Origin: JBEKOF01 sp049513975 | GTDB taxonomy: Bacteria > Verrucomicrobiota > Verrucomicrobiia > Limisphaerales > Palsa-1400 | DNA length: 64,000 bases | Direction: 5' to 3' | Assembly: GCA_049513975.1 (NCBI GenBank) | Contig: JBEKVM010000007.1 | Coordinates: 3,358-67,357 of the forward strand | The notes under the pieces: model-generated | Databases searched by the model: none | Told to the model about the DNA's origin: nothing | The model's input: only the letters and a program-made list of their open reading frames with translations | In this document: in pieces, positions 23,852 to 31,933 of the stretch | Numbering within the stretch: the stretch's first letter is position 1 | How the letters are laid out: each line of letters begins with the position of its first letter | Translations under genes and position numbers: made by a program

Positions 23852-24755
23852 ATTTTTCATCGCCGCCGTCGCCACGTTCTTCGTCATGTTCGTGGTCGAG
23901 CCGCTCGTCCTGGGCCTGGCCCGTCTTTTGGGCTTTTACGCCATTGTCGGCGAGCGCCAGTGCAAGGTCTATATGCTTTTCGGCAAGGTCATGGCCGTGC
24001 TGGACGAACCGGGCCTGCACTTTCTTTGGGCCAAAATGGGATTGCGCGCGCCCATCGTCAACTTTCTGGGCCGCTGCCACGACATTGATTTGCGCCTGGA
24101 CCAGGAATACATCCGCAGCACCCCGGTCAATTCCGAGGAAGGCGCGCCCATGGGCATCGGCATCTGGTACGAAATGCAAATCAGCGATCCGGTGGCCTAC
24201 CTCTTCAAAAACGCCGACCCGCGCGGCTCGCTCGCCGCCAACATCAGCAACTCCACCGTGCGCTGCCTGAGCAACATGAAGCTGGCCGACATGCTGGAAA
24301 ACCGCCACGTCATGAGCCAGACGGTGCGGGAGGAGGTTTCCGCCAAGTCCCTCGAATGGGGTTACCGCCTCGGCTCCATCTATATCCGCAAAGTCCATTT
24401 CCGCGATGCCGCCATGATCAAGGGCATCGAGGCCAAAGTCGTCAATCGCCTGCGCCAGGTCACTTCCGCCATCAAGCAGGACGGGGCCAATCAGGTGAGC
24501 ATCATCACCAGCACCGCCGAGCGGCAGGCGGCCATTGAGTTCGCCAAAGCCGCCGCCCTGCGCCCGGAAATTGTCGGCGCCGCCCTGGAAAAAATTTCGC
24601 AGGACCCGGAGATTGCCCGCGCCATGTTCGAGATCCTGGAAACCGAAAAAATCATCGAAGGCCAGGCCGACATCACTCTGGTGCCCAAGAATGGCGAGTT
24701 GCTCCCGCAAATTCTGGCCGCGCGGGAACTCGGCCCTGCCGCGAAACCGGCTTAA
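23844..24755 (+). CDS. SPFH/Band 7 domain membrane protein (HflC-like partner)
   Basis: The protein is 303 residues from GTG 23844. N-terminal helix FFIAAVATFFVMFVVEPLVL, then FYAIVGERQCKVYMLFGKVM, DEPGLHFLWAKMG, and the SPFH core through IGIWYEMQISDPVAYLFK and VREEVSAKSLEWGYRLGSIY. The C-terminal LPQILAARELGPAAKPA is encoded across a 33-bp sequence (24696-24728) repeated exactly at 25679-25711. An alternative ending of the gene (ENRLPNSK then stop) lies beyond the second copy, implying that DNA was inserted at the 3' end of this gene. Confidence 0.85.
   Translation: MSRFFIAAVATFFVMFVVEPLVLGLARLLGFYAIVGERQCKVYMLFGKVMAVLDEPGLHFLWAKMGLRAPIVNFLGRCHDIDLRLDQEYIRSTPVNSEEGAPMGIGIWYEMQISDPVAYLFKNADPRGSLAANISNSTVRCLSNMKLADMLENRHVMSQTVREEVSAKSLEWGYRLGSIYIRKVHFRDAAMIKGIEAKVVNRLRQVTSAIKQDGANQVSIITSTAERQAAIEFAKAAALRPEIVGAALEKISQDPEIARAMFEILETEKIIEGQADITLVPKNGELLPQILAARELGPAAKPA
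24696..24728. repeat. 33-bp direct repeat, copy 1 (inside the SPFH gene 3' end)
   Basis: It is identical over 33 bp to 25679-25711, beginning GAGTTGCTCCCGCAAATTCT. Outside the 33 bp the sequences differ. The copies bracket the AT-richer lipoprotein/HTH segment. Confidence 0.85.
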
Positions 24756-24790
24756 CCGCTTATTTTACGCCCCGAAAAGTGGCATTCAAG

Positions 24791-25315
24791 ATGAACCATT
24801 CCAATTGCCTGCTTAAACACTTTTTTCAAATGGTGCCGGCCCTTTTCGCGGCCATTGCCTTGACGGGATGTTTAGATCTTTTTATTGATGCACGCACCTA
24901 TGATGTGTCTTCTAATCCAGCATGGTGGGGTGAATTACACCGGGGCGAAATTGTGGCCTTAAATGAAGACACTCTCTTAGACCGAAGCAGACTCACACTG
25001 GGAGCGGTTAAGGATACGGACACCTATAATTCTCAACAACTGTTTGGTGGCCCGATCACGGTTGACATGTTCAAAGCCAATCCCGGGAAATACTGGGAAG
25101 ACCTGCATTTGCTTAAAAAGGGAACGAGGTTTCGGTGTATAAGGCTCGAACGCTGGTATACATTTAATGCAAGCGGTTATTGCATCAGCGCAGAAATTCT
25201 TGATGGAGAATTAAAAGGCAAAATTGTTGGCATCTATCCATTTGGTGGTGAGCCGGACAAGAAAGGGAGCCTGAAATTAAAGCCGGCTTCGTTGGTGCAT
25301 CCGGTGGAACAGTAG
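24791..25315 (+). CDS. Uncharacterised lipoprotein
   Basis: The protein is about 174 residues from ATG 24791 (GTG 24779 is in frame). The signal peptide ends in LTGC, a good lipobox. The mature part has no domain I recognise; it contains LHRGEIVALNEDTLLDRSRL and a beta-rich C-terminus (GELKGKIVGIYPFGGEPDKK). It is AT-richer than the SPFH genes before it and lies within the segment bracketed by the 33-bp repeat, so it was probably acquired. Confidence 0.65.
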   Translation: MNHSNCLLKHFFQMVPALFAAIALTGCLDLFIDARTYDVSSNPAWWGELHRGEIVALNEDTLLDRSRLTLGAVKDTDTYNSQQLFGGPITVDMFKANPGKYWEDLHLLKKGTRFRCIRLERWYTFNASGYCISAEILDGELKGKIVGIYPFGGEPDKKGSLKLKPASLVHPVEQ

Positions 25316-25334
25316 GCTTCAGTCATCCTGCCGC

Positions 25335-25360
25335 TTGACATTAGTATCATTTTTGATACA
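25335..25360 (+). promoter_or_regulatory. TTGACA box and 16-bp palindromic operator upstream of the HTH gene
   Basis: A perfect TTGACA (25335-25340) is followed by the palindrome GTATCATTTTTGATAC (25344-25359), 28 bp before the HTH start. A palindrome covering the promoter spacer is what an autoregulating antitoxin-type HTH protein would bind. A convincing -10 at normal spacing is not obvious. Confidence 0.5.
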
Positions 25361-25386
25361 GCTTTTTCGAGAACACCTGCCAGACC

Positions 25387-25677
25387 ATGAATAAGAAAAA
25401 GCATCGGGGAAGCGACTTCCGGGATTTTCTCGCGGAAGAGGGGGTGTTGGAAGAGTTGGAAGCGCGCGCGCTCAAACGCGCCGTCGCCCTGCAACTGGCC
25501 AGGCTCATCGAACAAAAGTCCCTCTCCAAAGGCGACATGGCTCTGAGAATGAAGACCAGCCGCGCCGCCGTGGACCGCATGTTGGACGGTTCCAATCCGT
25601 CCATGACATTGACGACCTTGGAAAAAGCAGCCCGTGCCTTGGGCCAGCGCATTAAATTGGAACTGGTGCCGGCGTGA
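25387..25677 (+). CDS. XRE/HigA-type helix-turn-helix protein (orphan antitoxin-like)
   Basis: The protein is 96 residues. A charged N-terminus DFRDFLAEEGVLEELEARAL precedes an HTH (LIEQKSLSKGDMALRMKTSR, recognition helix AAVDRMLDG) and NPSMTLTTLEKAARALGQRI, the usual layout of HigA-like antitoxins. No toxin gene is adjacent: a lipoprotein lies upstream and a 33-bp repeat directly downstream. It probably binds the palindrome at 25344-25359. The stop codon falls 1 bp before the repeat copy. Confidence 0.75.
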   Translation: MNKKKHRGSDFRDFLAEEGVLEELEARALKRAVALQLARLIEQKSLSKGDMALRMKTSRAAVDRMLDGSNPSMTLTTLEKAARALGQRIKLELVPA

Positions 25678-25678
25678 G

Positions 25679-25711
25679 GAGTTGCTCCCGCAAATTCTGG
25701 CCGCGCGGGAA
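25679..25711. repeat. 33-bp direct repeat, copy 2
   Basis: It is identical to 24696-24728. Read in the SPFH frame it continues to ENRLPNSK and a stop, which may be the ancestral end of the upstream SPFH gene. The offset from copy 1 is 983 bp. Confidence 0.85.
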
Positions 25712-25752
25712 AACAGGTTGCCGAACTCAAAGTGAGACTGTAAATTCCTCGC

Positions 25753-25983
25753 ATGAGCAAAGTCGAGATTCTTGCAGAGCTCCCTCGGTTGAGCGCAGGC
25801 GACCGCGCGCAACTTTTTGCCCGTCTCGCGGAATTGCATGAGGCCGACCTCATCACTGGCGATGAACCCACGCCCGCCGAGCGCAAGATCTTGGACGAGG
25901 CCCTCGCGGCCTTCGAGCGCGACGGCAATCCCGGCGAGCCTTGGCGGGATGTGCTCCTGCAAGTTCGTCAATCACGCCAATGA
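25753..25983 (+). CDS. Addiction-module antitoxin-like protein
   Basis: The protein is 76 residues. The acidic helical sequence (LPRLSAGDRAQLFARLAELH, then PTPAERKILDEALAAFERDG and PWRDVLLQVR) matches the short addiction-module component family paired with RelE/ParE toxins. Its stop overlaps the start of the following toxin reading frame (ATGA at 25980-25983), the usual antitoxin-toxin coupling. The toxin is frameshifted, so this antitoxin may now be an orphan. Confidence 0.7.
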   Translation: MSKVEILAELPRLSAGDRAQLFARLAELHEADLITGDEPTPAERKILDEALAAFERDGNPGEPWRDVLLQVRQSRQ

Positions 25984-26274
25984 AGTGGCGCGTCTCCATC
26001 CGCCCCGAGGCCGATGGCGGATCTTGTTCGGGCGCGGGAATGGTACGAGGACCGCTGCGCCGGCTTGGGAGATGAATTCCTCGTTGCGGTCGCTGAAACC
26101 TTGGTGCGACTCGAAGACGCCCCGGAAATCTTCCCATTTTACTACCGCGGATTTCGCCGCGCGCTCACCCGCCGCTTTCCTTACAAATTATTTTTCCGAA
26201 TCGAAGGCCACGCAGTCATCGTCTGCCGCATTCTCCACGGAGCTCAAGATCATCAGCCGGAGCTCGGTGAGTAA
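25980..26274 (+). pseudogene. RelE/ParE-family toxin with a one-base frameshift
   Basis: From ATG 25980 the frame reads MKWRVSIRPEAD and then loses homology. One base later the frame continues DLVRAREWYEDRCAGLGDEF, ETLVRLEDAPEIFPFYYRGF and FPYKLFFRIEGHAVIVCRIL, a complete RelE/ParE body. The simplest explanation is one extra base around 26015 (GAGGCCGATGGCGGAT instead of GAGGCCGAGGCGGAT). The insertion creates an ATG at 26014 that could still start an 86-residue protein lacking the first beta-strand. Toxin activity is probably lost. Confidence 0.7.
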
Positions 26275-26429
26275 TCCGGCGGCGACCATCGGTTTGCGGT
26301 GAACCATTACACGATACGTAAGAAATCCCACTGCGCCCAAAACTTTGTCGCGGCGCGCAAAATTTTTGACAAAACGCCCGTTCTCGGCCAGGATTTGCAG
26401 AACCTCGCGGTTTTCACGCCGCGTTTAGG

Positions 26430-27539
26430 ATGTTGATGGAAGACAAAATCCCAACAAATCAATCCGGTCCCTTGCCGCGTCCGCCCGTCCCGGAGACCGC
26501 CACTCTGCCGCCGCCCCGCCGGCGGTTCGGGCCGGGCTTCTTCATTTTCATTGTCATCGTGCTGGCCGCCATCGCCGCCGCCGCCTGGTATTATGTCCGT
26601 TTCATCGCCCCCTACGAAACGACGGACGACGCTTTTATTGAAAGTTACGTCACCTTTGTCAGTCCGCGGATTTCCGGCCAGGTGCAAAAGTTGCTGGCGG
26701 CGGACAACCAGCGTGTCAAGGCGGGGGACGTGCTGCTGGAAATAGACCCGCGCGATTACCAGACGCTGCTGGACCAGGCCAACGCCGATCTCGCCACCGC
26801 CAACAGCCGCGTCCGCCAGGCCGAAGCCCTGGTCAATGTTGACCAGGCCAAGGCCGATGAGGAAACCGCCGCCATTGTCGCCGCCCAGGCCGCCGCCGAT
26901 CGTGCCCAGGCGGACCGCCTCCGCTACGAATCGGTGCAAAGCCAGGCCGTCTCCCGCAGCCAGCTTGATCTCGCCAAGGCACAGGCCAACTCCGGTGCCG
27001 CCGAGGTGGAGGTGGCCCGCAACAAAGCCAGGGCCGCCGTCGCCCAAGTGGACCTCGACCGCGCCGACGTCCAGACCGCCCGCGCCCAGGTGCAACAGGC
27101 CCAGGTGCGGCTGCAACAGGCGCAATTGCAGCTTTCCTACACCACCATCCTGGCCCCTCGGGATGGGCGCGTCACCCGCCGCACGGTGGAGCAGGGCGCT
27201 TACGTCCAAACCGGCCAGGCCTTGCTGGCCCTGGTGCCGGACGACCTCTGGGTGGTGGCCAATTTCAAGGAGACCCAACTGGAGCGGATGCACCCCGGCC
27301 AGGAAGTGTTCATCCGCGTGGACGCTTATCCGCAGCACCAATTCCACGGGAAGGTGGACAGCCTCCAGGCCGGGGCCGGGGCGCGCTTCAGCCTGCTGCC
27401 GCCCGAAAACGCCGTGGGCAACTACGTCAAGGTCGTGCAACGGGTGCCGGTGAAAATTATTTTTGACGAACCGGTTGACTTGTCCCAATTCAACCTCGCG
27501 CCGGGCCTGTCCGTCCAACCCAAGGTGAGGGTGCAATGA
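26430..27539 (+). CDS. emrA: EmrA/HlyD-type membrane fusion protein
   Basis: The protein is 369 residues. A Pro-rich cytoplasmic N-terminus leads to one membrane helix (FFIFIVIVLAAIAAAAWYYV). The biotinyl-lipoyl half-motif is YETTDDAFIESYVTFVSPRI, then a long coiled-coil hairpin rich in Ala/Gln (about 95-235) and the second half-motif LSYTTILAPRDGRVTRRTVE with a beta-barrel domain. It bridges the inner-membrane pump to the outer-membrane channel. It is first gene of the efflux operon, overlapping emrB as ATGA (27536-27539). Confidence 0.9.
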   Translation: MLMEDKIPTNQSGPLPRPPVPETATLPPPRRRFGPGFFIFIVIVLAAIAAAAWYYVRFIAPYETTDDAFIESYVTFVSPRISGQVQKLLAADNQRVKAGDVLLEIDPRDYQTLLDQANADLATANSRVRQAEALVNVDQAKADEETAAIVAAQAAADRAQADRLRYESVQSQAVSRSQLDLAKAQANSGAAEVEVARNKARAAVAQVDLDRADVQTARAQVQQAQVRLQQAQLQLSYTTILAPRDGRVTRRTVEQGAYVQTGQALLALVPDDLWVVANFKETQLERMHPGQEVFIRVDAYPQHQFHGKVDSLQAGAGARFSLLPPENAVGNYVKVVQRVPVKIIFDEPVDLSQFNLAPGLSVQPKVRVQ

Positions 27540-29092
27540 GCGAGCAGTGGCGTCCCCGTGTCAATCCCTGGTGGATCGCGGCGGCGGTGATGCTGGCCAC
27601 GTTCATGGAAGTGCTGGACACTTCCATCGCCTCCGTCGCGCTGCCTTACATCGGCGGGAACCTGGGCGCGACCCTGTCGGAAGCGACCTGGGTGCTGACC
27701 AGCTATCTGGTTTCCAACGCCATTGTGCTCCCGGCCAGCGGCTGGCTTTCGCGCTATTTCGGCAGAAAACGGTTTTTGATTTCCTGCATCATCATTTTTT
27801 CGGTTTCCTCCTTTCTCTGCGGGGCCGCCAACAGCCTGCCGATGCTCATTGCCGCGCGCGTCCTCCAGGGCGCGGGCGGCGGCGCTCTCCAGCCGCTCGC
27901 CCAGTCCATCATGCTGGAAAGCTTTCCCCCGGCCAAACGGGGCACCGCCATGGCCGTCTATGGCGTCGGGGTCGTCTGCGCGCCCATCCTGGGGCCGACG
28001 CTGGGCGGCTGGCTGACCGATACCTGGTCCTGGCGCTGGGCCTTTTACATCAACATCCCGGTCAGCATCGTCGCGGTGTTTATGATCTCGCTCTTCGTGG
28101 ACGACCCGCCCTGGATTCGCCGGGACAAGCCCGGACGAATTGACACCGTTGGCATCGGCTTCATGACCCTCGGCCTGGGCACGCTCCAAATCCTGCTGGA
28201 CCGGGGGCAGGAAATGGATTGGTTCGGCTCGCTTTGGATGCGATGGCTGGCCGGAATTTCCGCGGGCTCGCTCTTGTTTTTTATATTTTGGGAACTGCGC
28301 GTTGACGACCCGATTGTCAACCTGCGCATTCTCAAGAACCGCAACTTTGCCGTGGCCTGCGCCTTGTTTTTTCTTTTCGGCGCCGCCATTTACGGATTGG
28401 TCACCATGCAACCGCTCTTTCTCCAAACGCTGCTGGGCTACACCGCGCTGGAGGCCGGATTGACCGTCACGCCGCGGGGCGTCGGCGCCTTTTTCGCGCT
28501 GTTCGTGGTGGGGGCGTTGATCGCAAGGCTGGGCGGGCGAAGGCTGGCGGCCTTCGGTTTTATCGTCTTTTCCCTGAGTGCGTTTCTTTTCAGCCGGCTC
28601 TCCTTGCAAATGGCCCGCAGCAACATTATTCCCCCCAATATCATGAATGGTTTTGGCGCCGGCTTCATTTTTGTGCCCTTGACCACCGTCGGCCTGGCCA
28701 CCTTGCGCAACGATCAAATCGGCAATGCCGCCGGCATCCAGAACCTGGTGCGCAACATCGGCGGCAGCGTCGGCATCGCCATTGTCGCCACCATGCTGGA
28801 GCGCTTTGCCCAGGCGCATCAGGCCTTTATGACCGCCCCCGTCTCCGCCTTAAACCCGATTTACCTGCAAAAACTCGGCCGGGTGCAGGGCGCGCTCCAA
28901 TCCCATTTCAGCCCGGCCGACGCCCGGCTGCGGGCCGAAGGCCTGATTTATAACATGGTTCACCAGCAAACCAGTTATTGGGCGTTCATTGAACTGTTCT
29001 ATGCCTTTGCGTGGCTGGGCCTCGCCTGTGCTCTCGCCGTGTGGCTCCTCCGCGAAGTCAAGCCGTCCGGCCCAGGCTTCGCCGCCCACTAA
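27536..29092 (+). CDS. emrB: DHA2-family MFS drug efflux transporter (EmrB/QacA type)
   Basis: The protein is 518 residues with 14 predicted membrane helices. Motifs include FMEVLDTSIASVALPYIGG (motif D1), GWLSRYFGRKRFL (motif A) and GVVCAPILGPTLGGWLTDTW (motif C of drug:H+ antiporters). Together with the EmrA-like adaptor and NodT-like channel it forms a tripartite exporter. Substrates cannot be read from sequence. It is coupled to emrA by ATGA; the kinase-like gene follows after 11 bp. Confidence 0.93.
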   Translation: MSEQWRPRVNPWWIAAAVMLATFMEVLDTSIASVALPYIGGNLGATLSEATWVLTSYLVSNAIVLPASGWLSRYFGRKRFLISCIIIFSVSSFLCGAANSLPMLIAARVLQGAGGGALQPLAQSIMLESFPPAKRGTAMAVYGVGVVCAPILGPTLGGWLTDTWSWRWAFYINIPVSIVAVFMISLFVDDPPWIRRDKPGRIDTVGIGFMTLGLGTLQILLDRGQEMDWFGSLWMRWLAGISAGSLLFFIFWELRVDDPIVNLRILKNRNFAVACALFFLFGAAIYGLVTMQPLFLQTLLGYTALEAGLTVTPRGVGAFFALFVVGALIARLGGRRLAAFGFIVFSLSAFLFSRLSLQMARSNIIPPNIMNGFGAGFIFVPLTTVGLATLRNDQIGNAAGIQNLVRNIGGSVGIAIVATMLERFAQAHQAFMTAPVSALNPIYLQKLGRVQGALQSHFSPADARLRAEGLIYNMVHQQTSYWAFIELFYAFAWLGLACALAVWLLREVKPSGPGFAAH

Positions 29093-29103
29093 TGCTCTGA
29101 CCC

Positions 29104-29739
29104 ATGAAACGAGTCGTTGTCATCGAACGTGAATTCGGCGCCGGCGCCGGCGCCATCGCCGCCGGGGTCGCCCACCGGCTGGGCTGGAAACTGCTCGACC
29201 ACGCCCTCACCGGGGAAATTGCCCGGCTGGCCAAAGTCAGCCCCGAAGCCTGCCAACAGAGCGAGGAGCGCGTGGATCCCTGGCTCTACCGCCTGGCCAA
29301 AGTCTTCTGGCGCGGCAGCCACGAGCGCAGCGTCACCCTGCCCGATGCCGATATTGTTGACGCCGACCGCCTCATCCATCTCACCCGGCAAGTCATGGCG
29401 CAGGCGGCCCTGGAGGGCCAGTGCGTCATCGTCGGGCGCGCCGCCGCCTACTTCCTGCGGGATCGCCCCGATACTCTCTGCGTCTTCCTCTACGCCCCGC
29501 CCGATTTCAGATACCAGCGCGTCCTGGCCGAAGTCAAAAATGAAGCCGAGGCCCGGCATTTGATTGACACCGTGGATCAGGAGCGCATCGCCTTCATCCG
29601 CCATTACTATAAAGCCGAGTGGCCTTCGCGTCAGCTCTATCACGCCATGCTCAACACCGCCGCGGGCGTGGACGCCACCGTCGAAACCATTCTCAGCCTC
29701 ATCGCCGCCGCCAACCGGCGCGAGGCCCCCGCCCCATGA
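29104..29739 (+). CDS. Cytidylate kinase-like P-loop protein
   Basis: The protein is 211 residues. The N-terminus VVVIEREFGAGAGAIAAGVA corresponds to the P-loop region of the 'cytidylate kinase-like' family, where 'SREFGSGG' replaces a classical Walker A. LGWKLLDHALTGEIA, CVIVGRAAAYFLRD and VFLYAPPDFRYQRVL follow. A true CMP kinase role is doubtful; family members often sit in odd contexts. Here it is inside the efflux operon, 11 bp after emrB and overlapping the nodT start as ATGA, which suggests a linked but unknown function. Confidence 0.7.
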   Translation: MKRVVVIEREFGAGAGAIAAGVAHRLGWKLLDHALTGEIARLAKVSPEACQQSEERVDPWLYRLAKVFWRGSHERSVTLPDADIVDADRLIHLTRQVMAQAALEGQCVIVGRAAAYFLRDRPDTLCVFLYAPPDFRYQRVLAEVKNEAEARHLIDTVDQERIAFIRHYYKAEWPSRQLYHAMLNTAAGVDATVETILSLIAAANRREAPAP

Positions 29740-31148
29740 TTTCTTTCCCGCGCCCCATTCCATTTCTGCTGGCGGGCCTGTTGGCCGGCTGCGTCGTCGG
29801 GCCGGACTATCATCCGCCCAAAACCGCCCCGCCGGCCCAATGGGCGTCGCCCCAGGCGGGCGGGGAAACCAACCTGCCGGCGGCCGGGGCCGCCTGGTGG
29901 AAATCCTTTCACGACGCGGAATTGGATTCGCTCGTCGTTCGCGCCGCGCAGTCAAACCTAAATCTTCGCGCCGCCGTGGCGCGCGTCCGCGAAGCCCGCG
30001 CCGCTGCCCGCGTCGTCGCCGCGGGCAGCTCCCCGGCCTTGGATGTCGCCGGCTCCTATGAGCGCAACCGTTTCAGCGCCAACGGAGTTTTCCCCTTCCC
30101 GCCGGGAGCACCGCTGGATGCCGATGTCTATCAAGCCGGTTTCGACGCCGCGTGGGAACTGGATGTCTTTGGCGGCACGCGCCGCGCCAGCCAAGCCGCC
30201 CGCGCCGAGGTGGCCGCCGCCGAATTTGGCCGCCGCAATTTGTTGGTCACCATTTTTGCTGAAGTGGCCCGCAATTACGTCCAGGCCCGCGCCTTCCAGC
30301 GACGCCTGGCCGTGGCCGATGAAAACATCAGCGCCCAGGAACAAATCCTCGCCTTGACCCGCGACCGCTTCGCCAAGGGATTGACCGGCGAATTGGACGT
30401 GCAGGAAGCCGATGCGCTCCTGGCCACGACCCGGGCCCAGGCCCCGGTTTTTGAAACCGGCTTCCGGGATTCGGTTTATCAATTGGCGCTGCTGCTCGGA
30501 CAGCCTCCGGGCGCGTTGCTTGAGGAACTGACCAACGCCGCCCCCATTCCCGCCGCGCCCCCGGCCGTGCCCGTCGGCCTGCCCGCGGACCTCCTCCAGC
30601 GGCGTCCCGACGTGCAGCAGGCGGAACGGCAACTGGCCGCGGCCACCGCCCGCGTGGGCGCGGCCGTCTCCGACCTTTATCCAAAATTCTCATTGACAGG
30701 AGACGTCGGCCTGCAAAGCATCAGCCCCGGCGACTGGTTCAACGCCGGCAGCCGCTTTTGGACGGCCGGCCCCACCGTGCAATGGCGGATTTTCGACGCC
30801 GGCCGCATCCGCGCCAACATTCGCGTGCAAAACGCCCGCGTGGACCAGGCGCTGGCGGCCTATGAGCAATCCATGCTCGCCGCCTTCACCGATGTGGAAA
30901 CCGCGCTGACCGCCTATGCCAGGGAACAGACCCGCCGCCAATCCCTCGCCCACGCCGCCCAGGCGGGCGAACAGGCGGTGGCCCTGGCCCGGGACCTTTA
31001 TCAGCACGGCCTGGCCGATTTCCTGCGCGTGCTGGAAGCGCAGCGCTCCCTCTACCAAAGCCAGGACGCCCTGATCGAAAGCGACCGTGCCGTCTCCTCC
31101 GATCTAATCGCCCTCTACAAGGCCCTGGGCGGCGGCTGGGAGCCATAG
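29736..31148 (+). CDS. Outer-membrane efflux lipoprotein (NodT/OprM family)
   Basis: The protein is 470 residues from ATG 29736, overlapping the preceding stop (ATGA). The signal peptide ends in LLAGC (Cys19) with GPDYHPP following, the classic NodT/OprM start. Two OEP repeats are visible: LVVRAAQSNLNLRAAVARVR and RAEVAAAEFGRRNLLVTIFA in the first half, then LLQRRPDVQQAERQLAAATA and VQNARVDQALAAYEQSMLAA in the second. It forms the TolC-like outer-membrane exit duct for EmrAB. It is the last gene of the operon; tandem repeats lie after the stop. Confidence 0.92.
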   Translation: MISFPRPIPFLLAGLLAGCVVGPDYHPPKTAPPAQWASPQAGGETNLPAAGAAWWKSFHDAELDSLVVRAAQSNLNLRAAVARVREARAAARVVAAGSSPALDVAGSYERNRFSANGVFPFPPGAPLDADVYQAGFDAAWELDVFGGTRRASQAARAEVAAAEFGRRNLLVTIFAEVARNYVQARAFQRRLAVADENISAQEQILALTRDRFAKGLTGELDVQEADALLATTRAQAPVFETGFRDSVYQLALLLGQPPGALLEELTNAAPIPAAPPAVPVGLPADLLQRRPDVQQAERQLAAATARVGAAVSDLYPKFSLTGDVGLQSISPGDWFNAGSRFWTAGPTVQWRIFDAGRIRANIRVQNARVDQALAAYEQSMLAAFTDVETALTAYAREQTRRQSLAHAAQAGEQAVALARDLYQHGLADFLRVLEAQRSLYQSQDALIESDRAVSSDLIALYKALGGGWEP

Positions 31149-31182
31149 CTTTGCCCTTCTTTGTGCCTTCACGGGCAACCGC

Positions 31183-31334
31183 AAGGAAGCATTGGGGTCA
31201 CATCTAAACATTCTACATTTAAAGGAAGCATTGGGGTCACATCTAAACATTCTACATTTATGCGCAAGGAAGCATTGGGGTCACATTCCCATCGCGCCCA
31301 AAGGAAGCATTGGGGTCACATTCCCATCGCGCCC
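31183..31334. repeat. Four AAGGAAGCATTGGGGTCACA tandem repeats (RAYT/REP-associated type)
   Basis: The 21-bp core occurs at 31183, 31222, 31266 and 31301. Units 1-2 share the tail CTAAACATTCTACATTT; units 3-4 share TCCCATCGCGCCC. TTGGGGTCA plus a TACATTT tail resembles repeats near REP-associated tyrosine transposases in other genomes, but no transposase is present here. Confidence 0.7.
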
Positions 31335-31380
31335 AATGGGTCTGATTGACGCCATTCCGTCCGCCTGACAGATTGCCGCC

Positions 31381-31788
31381 GTGAAAGCAGCATTTCCCGA
31401 ACCCGAAATTGTGACGCACAAAGGCAAACCCGTCACCGTCATCATTCCCATCAAGAATTACGAAGAACTGTTGGAGCGAGTGGAGGACGCTGACGATATG
31501 GCTTGGCTCAAGCGTGCCCGCCGCAAGCCGCTCCACTACCGCCCGCTTGAGGATTACCTCGCCGAACACAATCGCAGTGTGCGTGTCAACCGCGTCCGTC
31601 ATCGCCGCGAGGTGTATCGCGGAACGTGGTCTGAAAAGTTCCGCAATCCCGCAGATGAATTGGCGTGTCTGCATCCGCCCAAGGGCAATGATGATTTCAA
31701 GCTGCTCAAAAGTCAAAAAATGGGACCAACTTCATTAGCTCCCATAAGTGCCGAGAGACGATTTTGCCCACCTTTCCAAATTCCTTGA
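31381..31788 (+). CDS. Phd/YefM-like antitoxin with a non-homologous C-terminus
   Basis: From GTG 31381, residues 1-65 read as a Phd/YefM antitoxin: PEIVTHKGKPVTVIIPIKNY, then EELLERVEDADDMAWLKRAR and RPLEDYLAE. The family normally ends there. The remaining ~70 residues (from about HNRSVRVNRV) have no family match and may be read-through of decayed toxin or repeat DNA. No intact toxin gene follows. It lies between the efflux operon and the flagellar operon, close to the tandem repeats, consistent with a degraded TA locus. Confidence 0.5.
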   Translation: MKAAFPEPEIVTHKGKPVTVIIPIKNYEELLERVEDADDMAWLKRARRKPLHYRPLEDYLAEHNRSVRVNRVRHRREVYRGTWSEKFRNPADELACLHPPKGNDDFKLLKSQKMGPTSLAPISAERRFCPPFQIP

Positions 31789-31894
31789 CCCCGGTCATTC
31801 TTGCCTACCGGGGCCGCAGCGCGCTGGCAATAATTGCCACCTTGGACCCCCCGCACCCCGCCAAACACCCCGCAGCACAAGGCTTTCCTCCGGC

Positions 31895-31910
31895 TGGCAT
31901 GTGGGCTGCT
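31895..31910 (+). promoter_or_regulatory. Candidate sigma-54 promoter upstream of the flagellar operon
   Basis: TGGCATGTGGGCTGCT matches the sigma-54 consensus TGGCACG-N4-TTGCW at the -24 GG and -12 GC with correct spacing. It ends 24 bp before the flgB ATG. The difficulty is that a normal start about 12 nt after the -12 GC would fall near 31921, downstream of the AAGGAG at 31914-31919, leaving an mRNA without that ribosome site. Confidence 0.4.
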
Positions 31911-31933
31911 AAGAAGGAGAAAGCTCGTGAGCC

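Noticed and set aside
29619..29735. N-terminal extension of the NodT-like protein
   Set aside because: It overlaps the kinase-like gene. ATG 29736 gives a perfect lipoprotein signal and an ATGA overlap.
31183..31334. Possible short CRISPR array
   Set aside because: The intervening sequences are repeated rather than unique, spacing is irregular and cas genes are absent.
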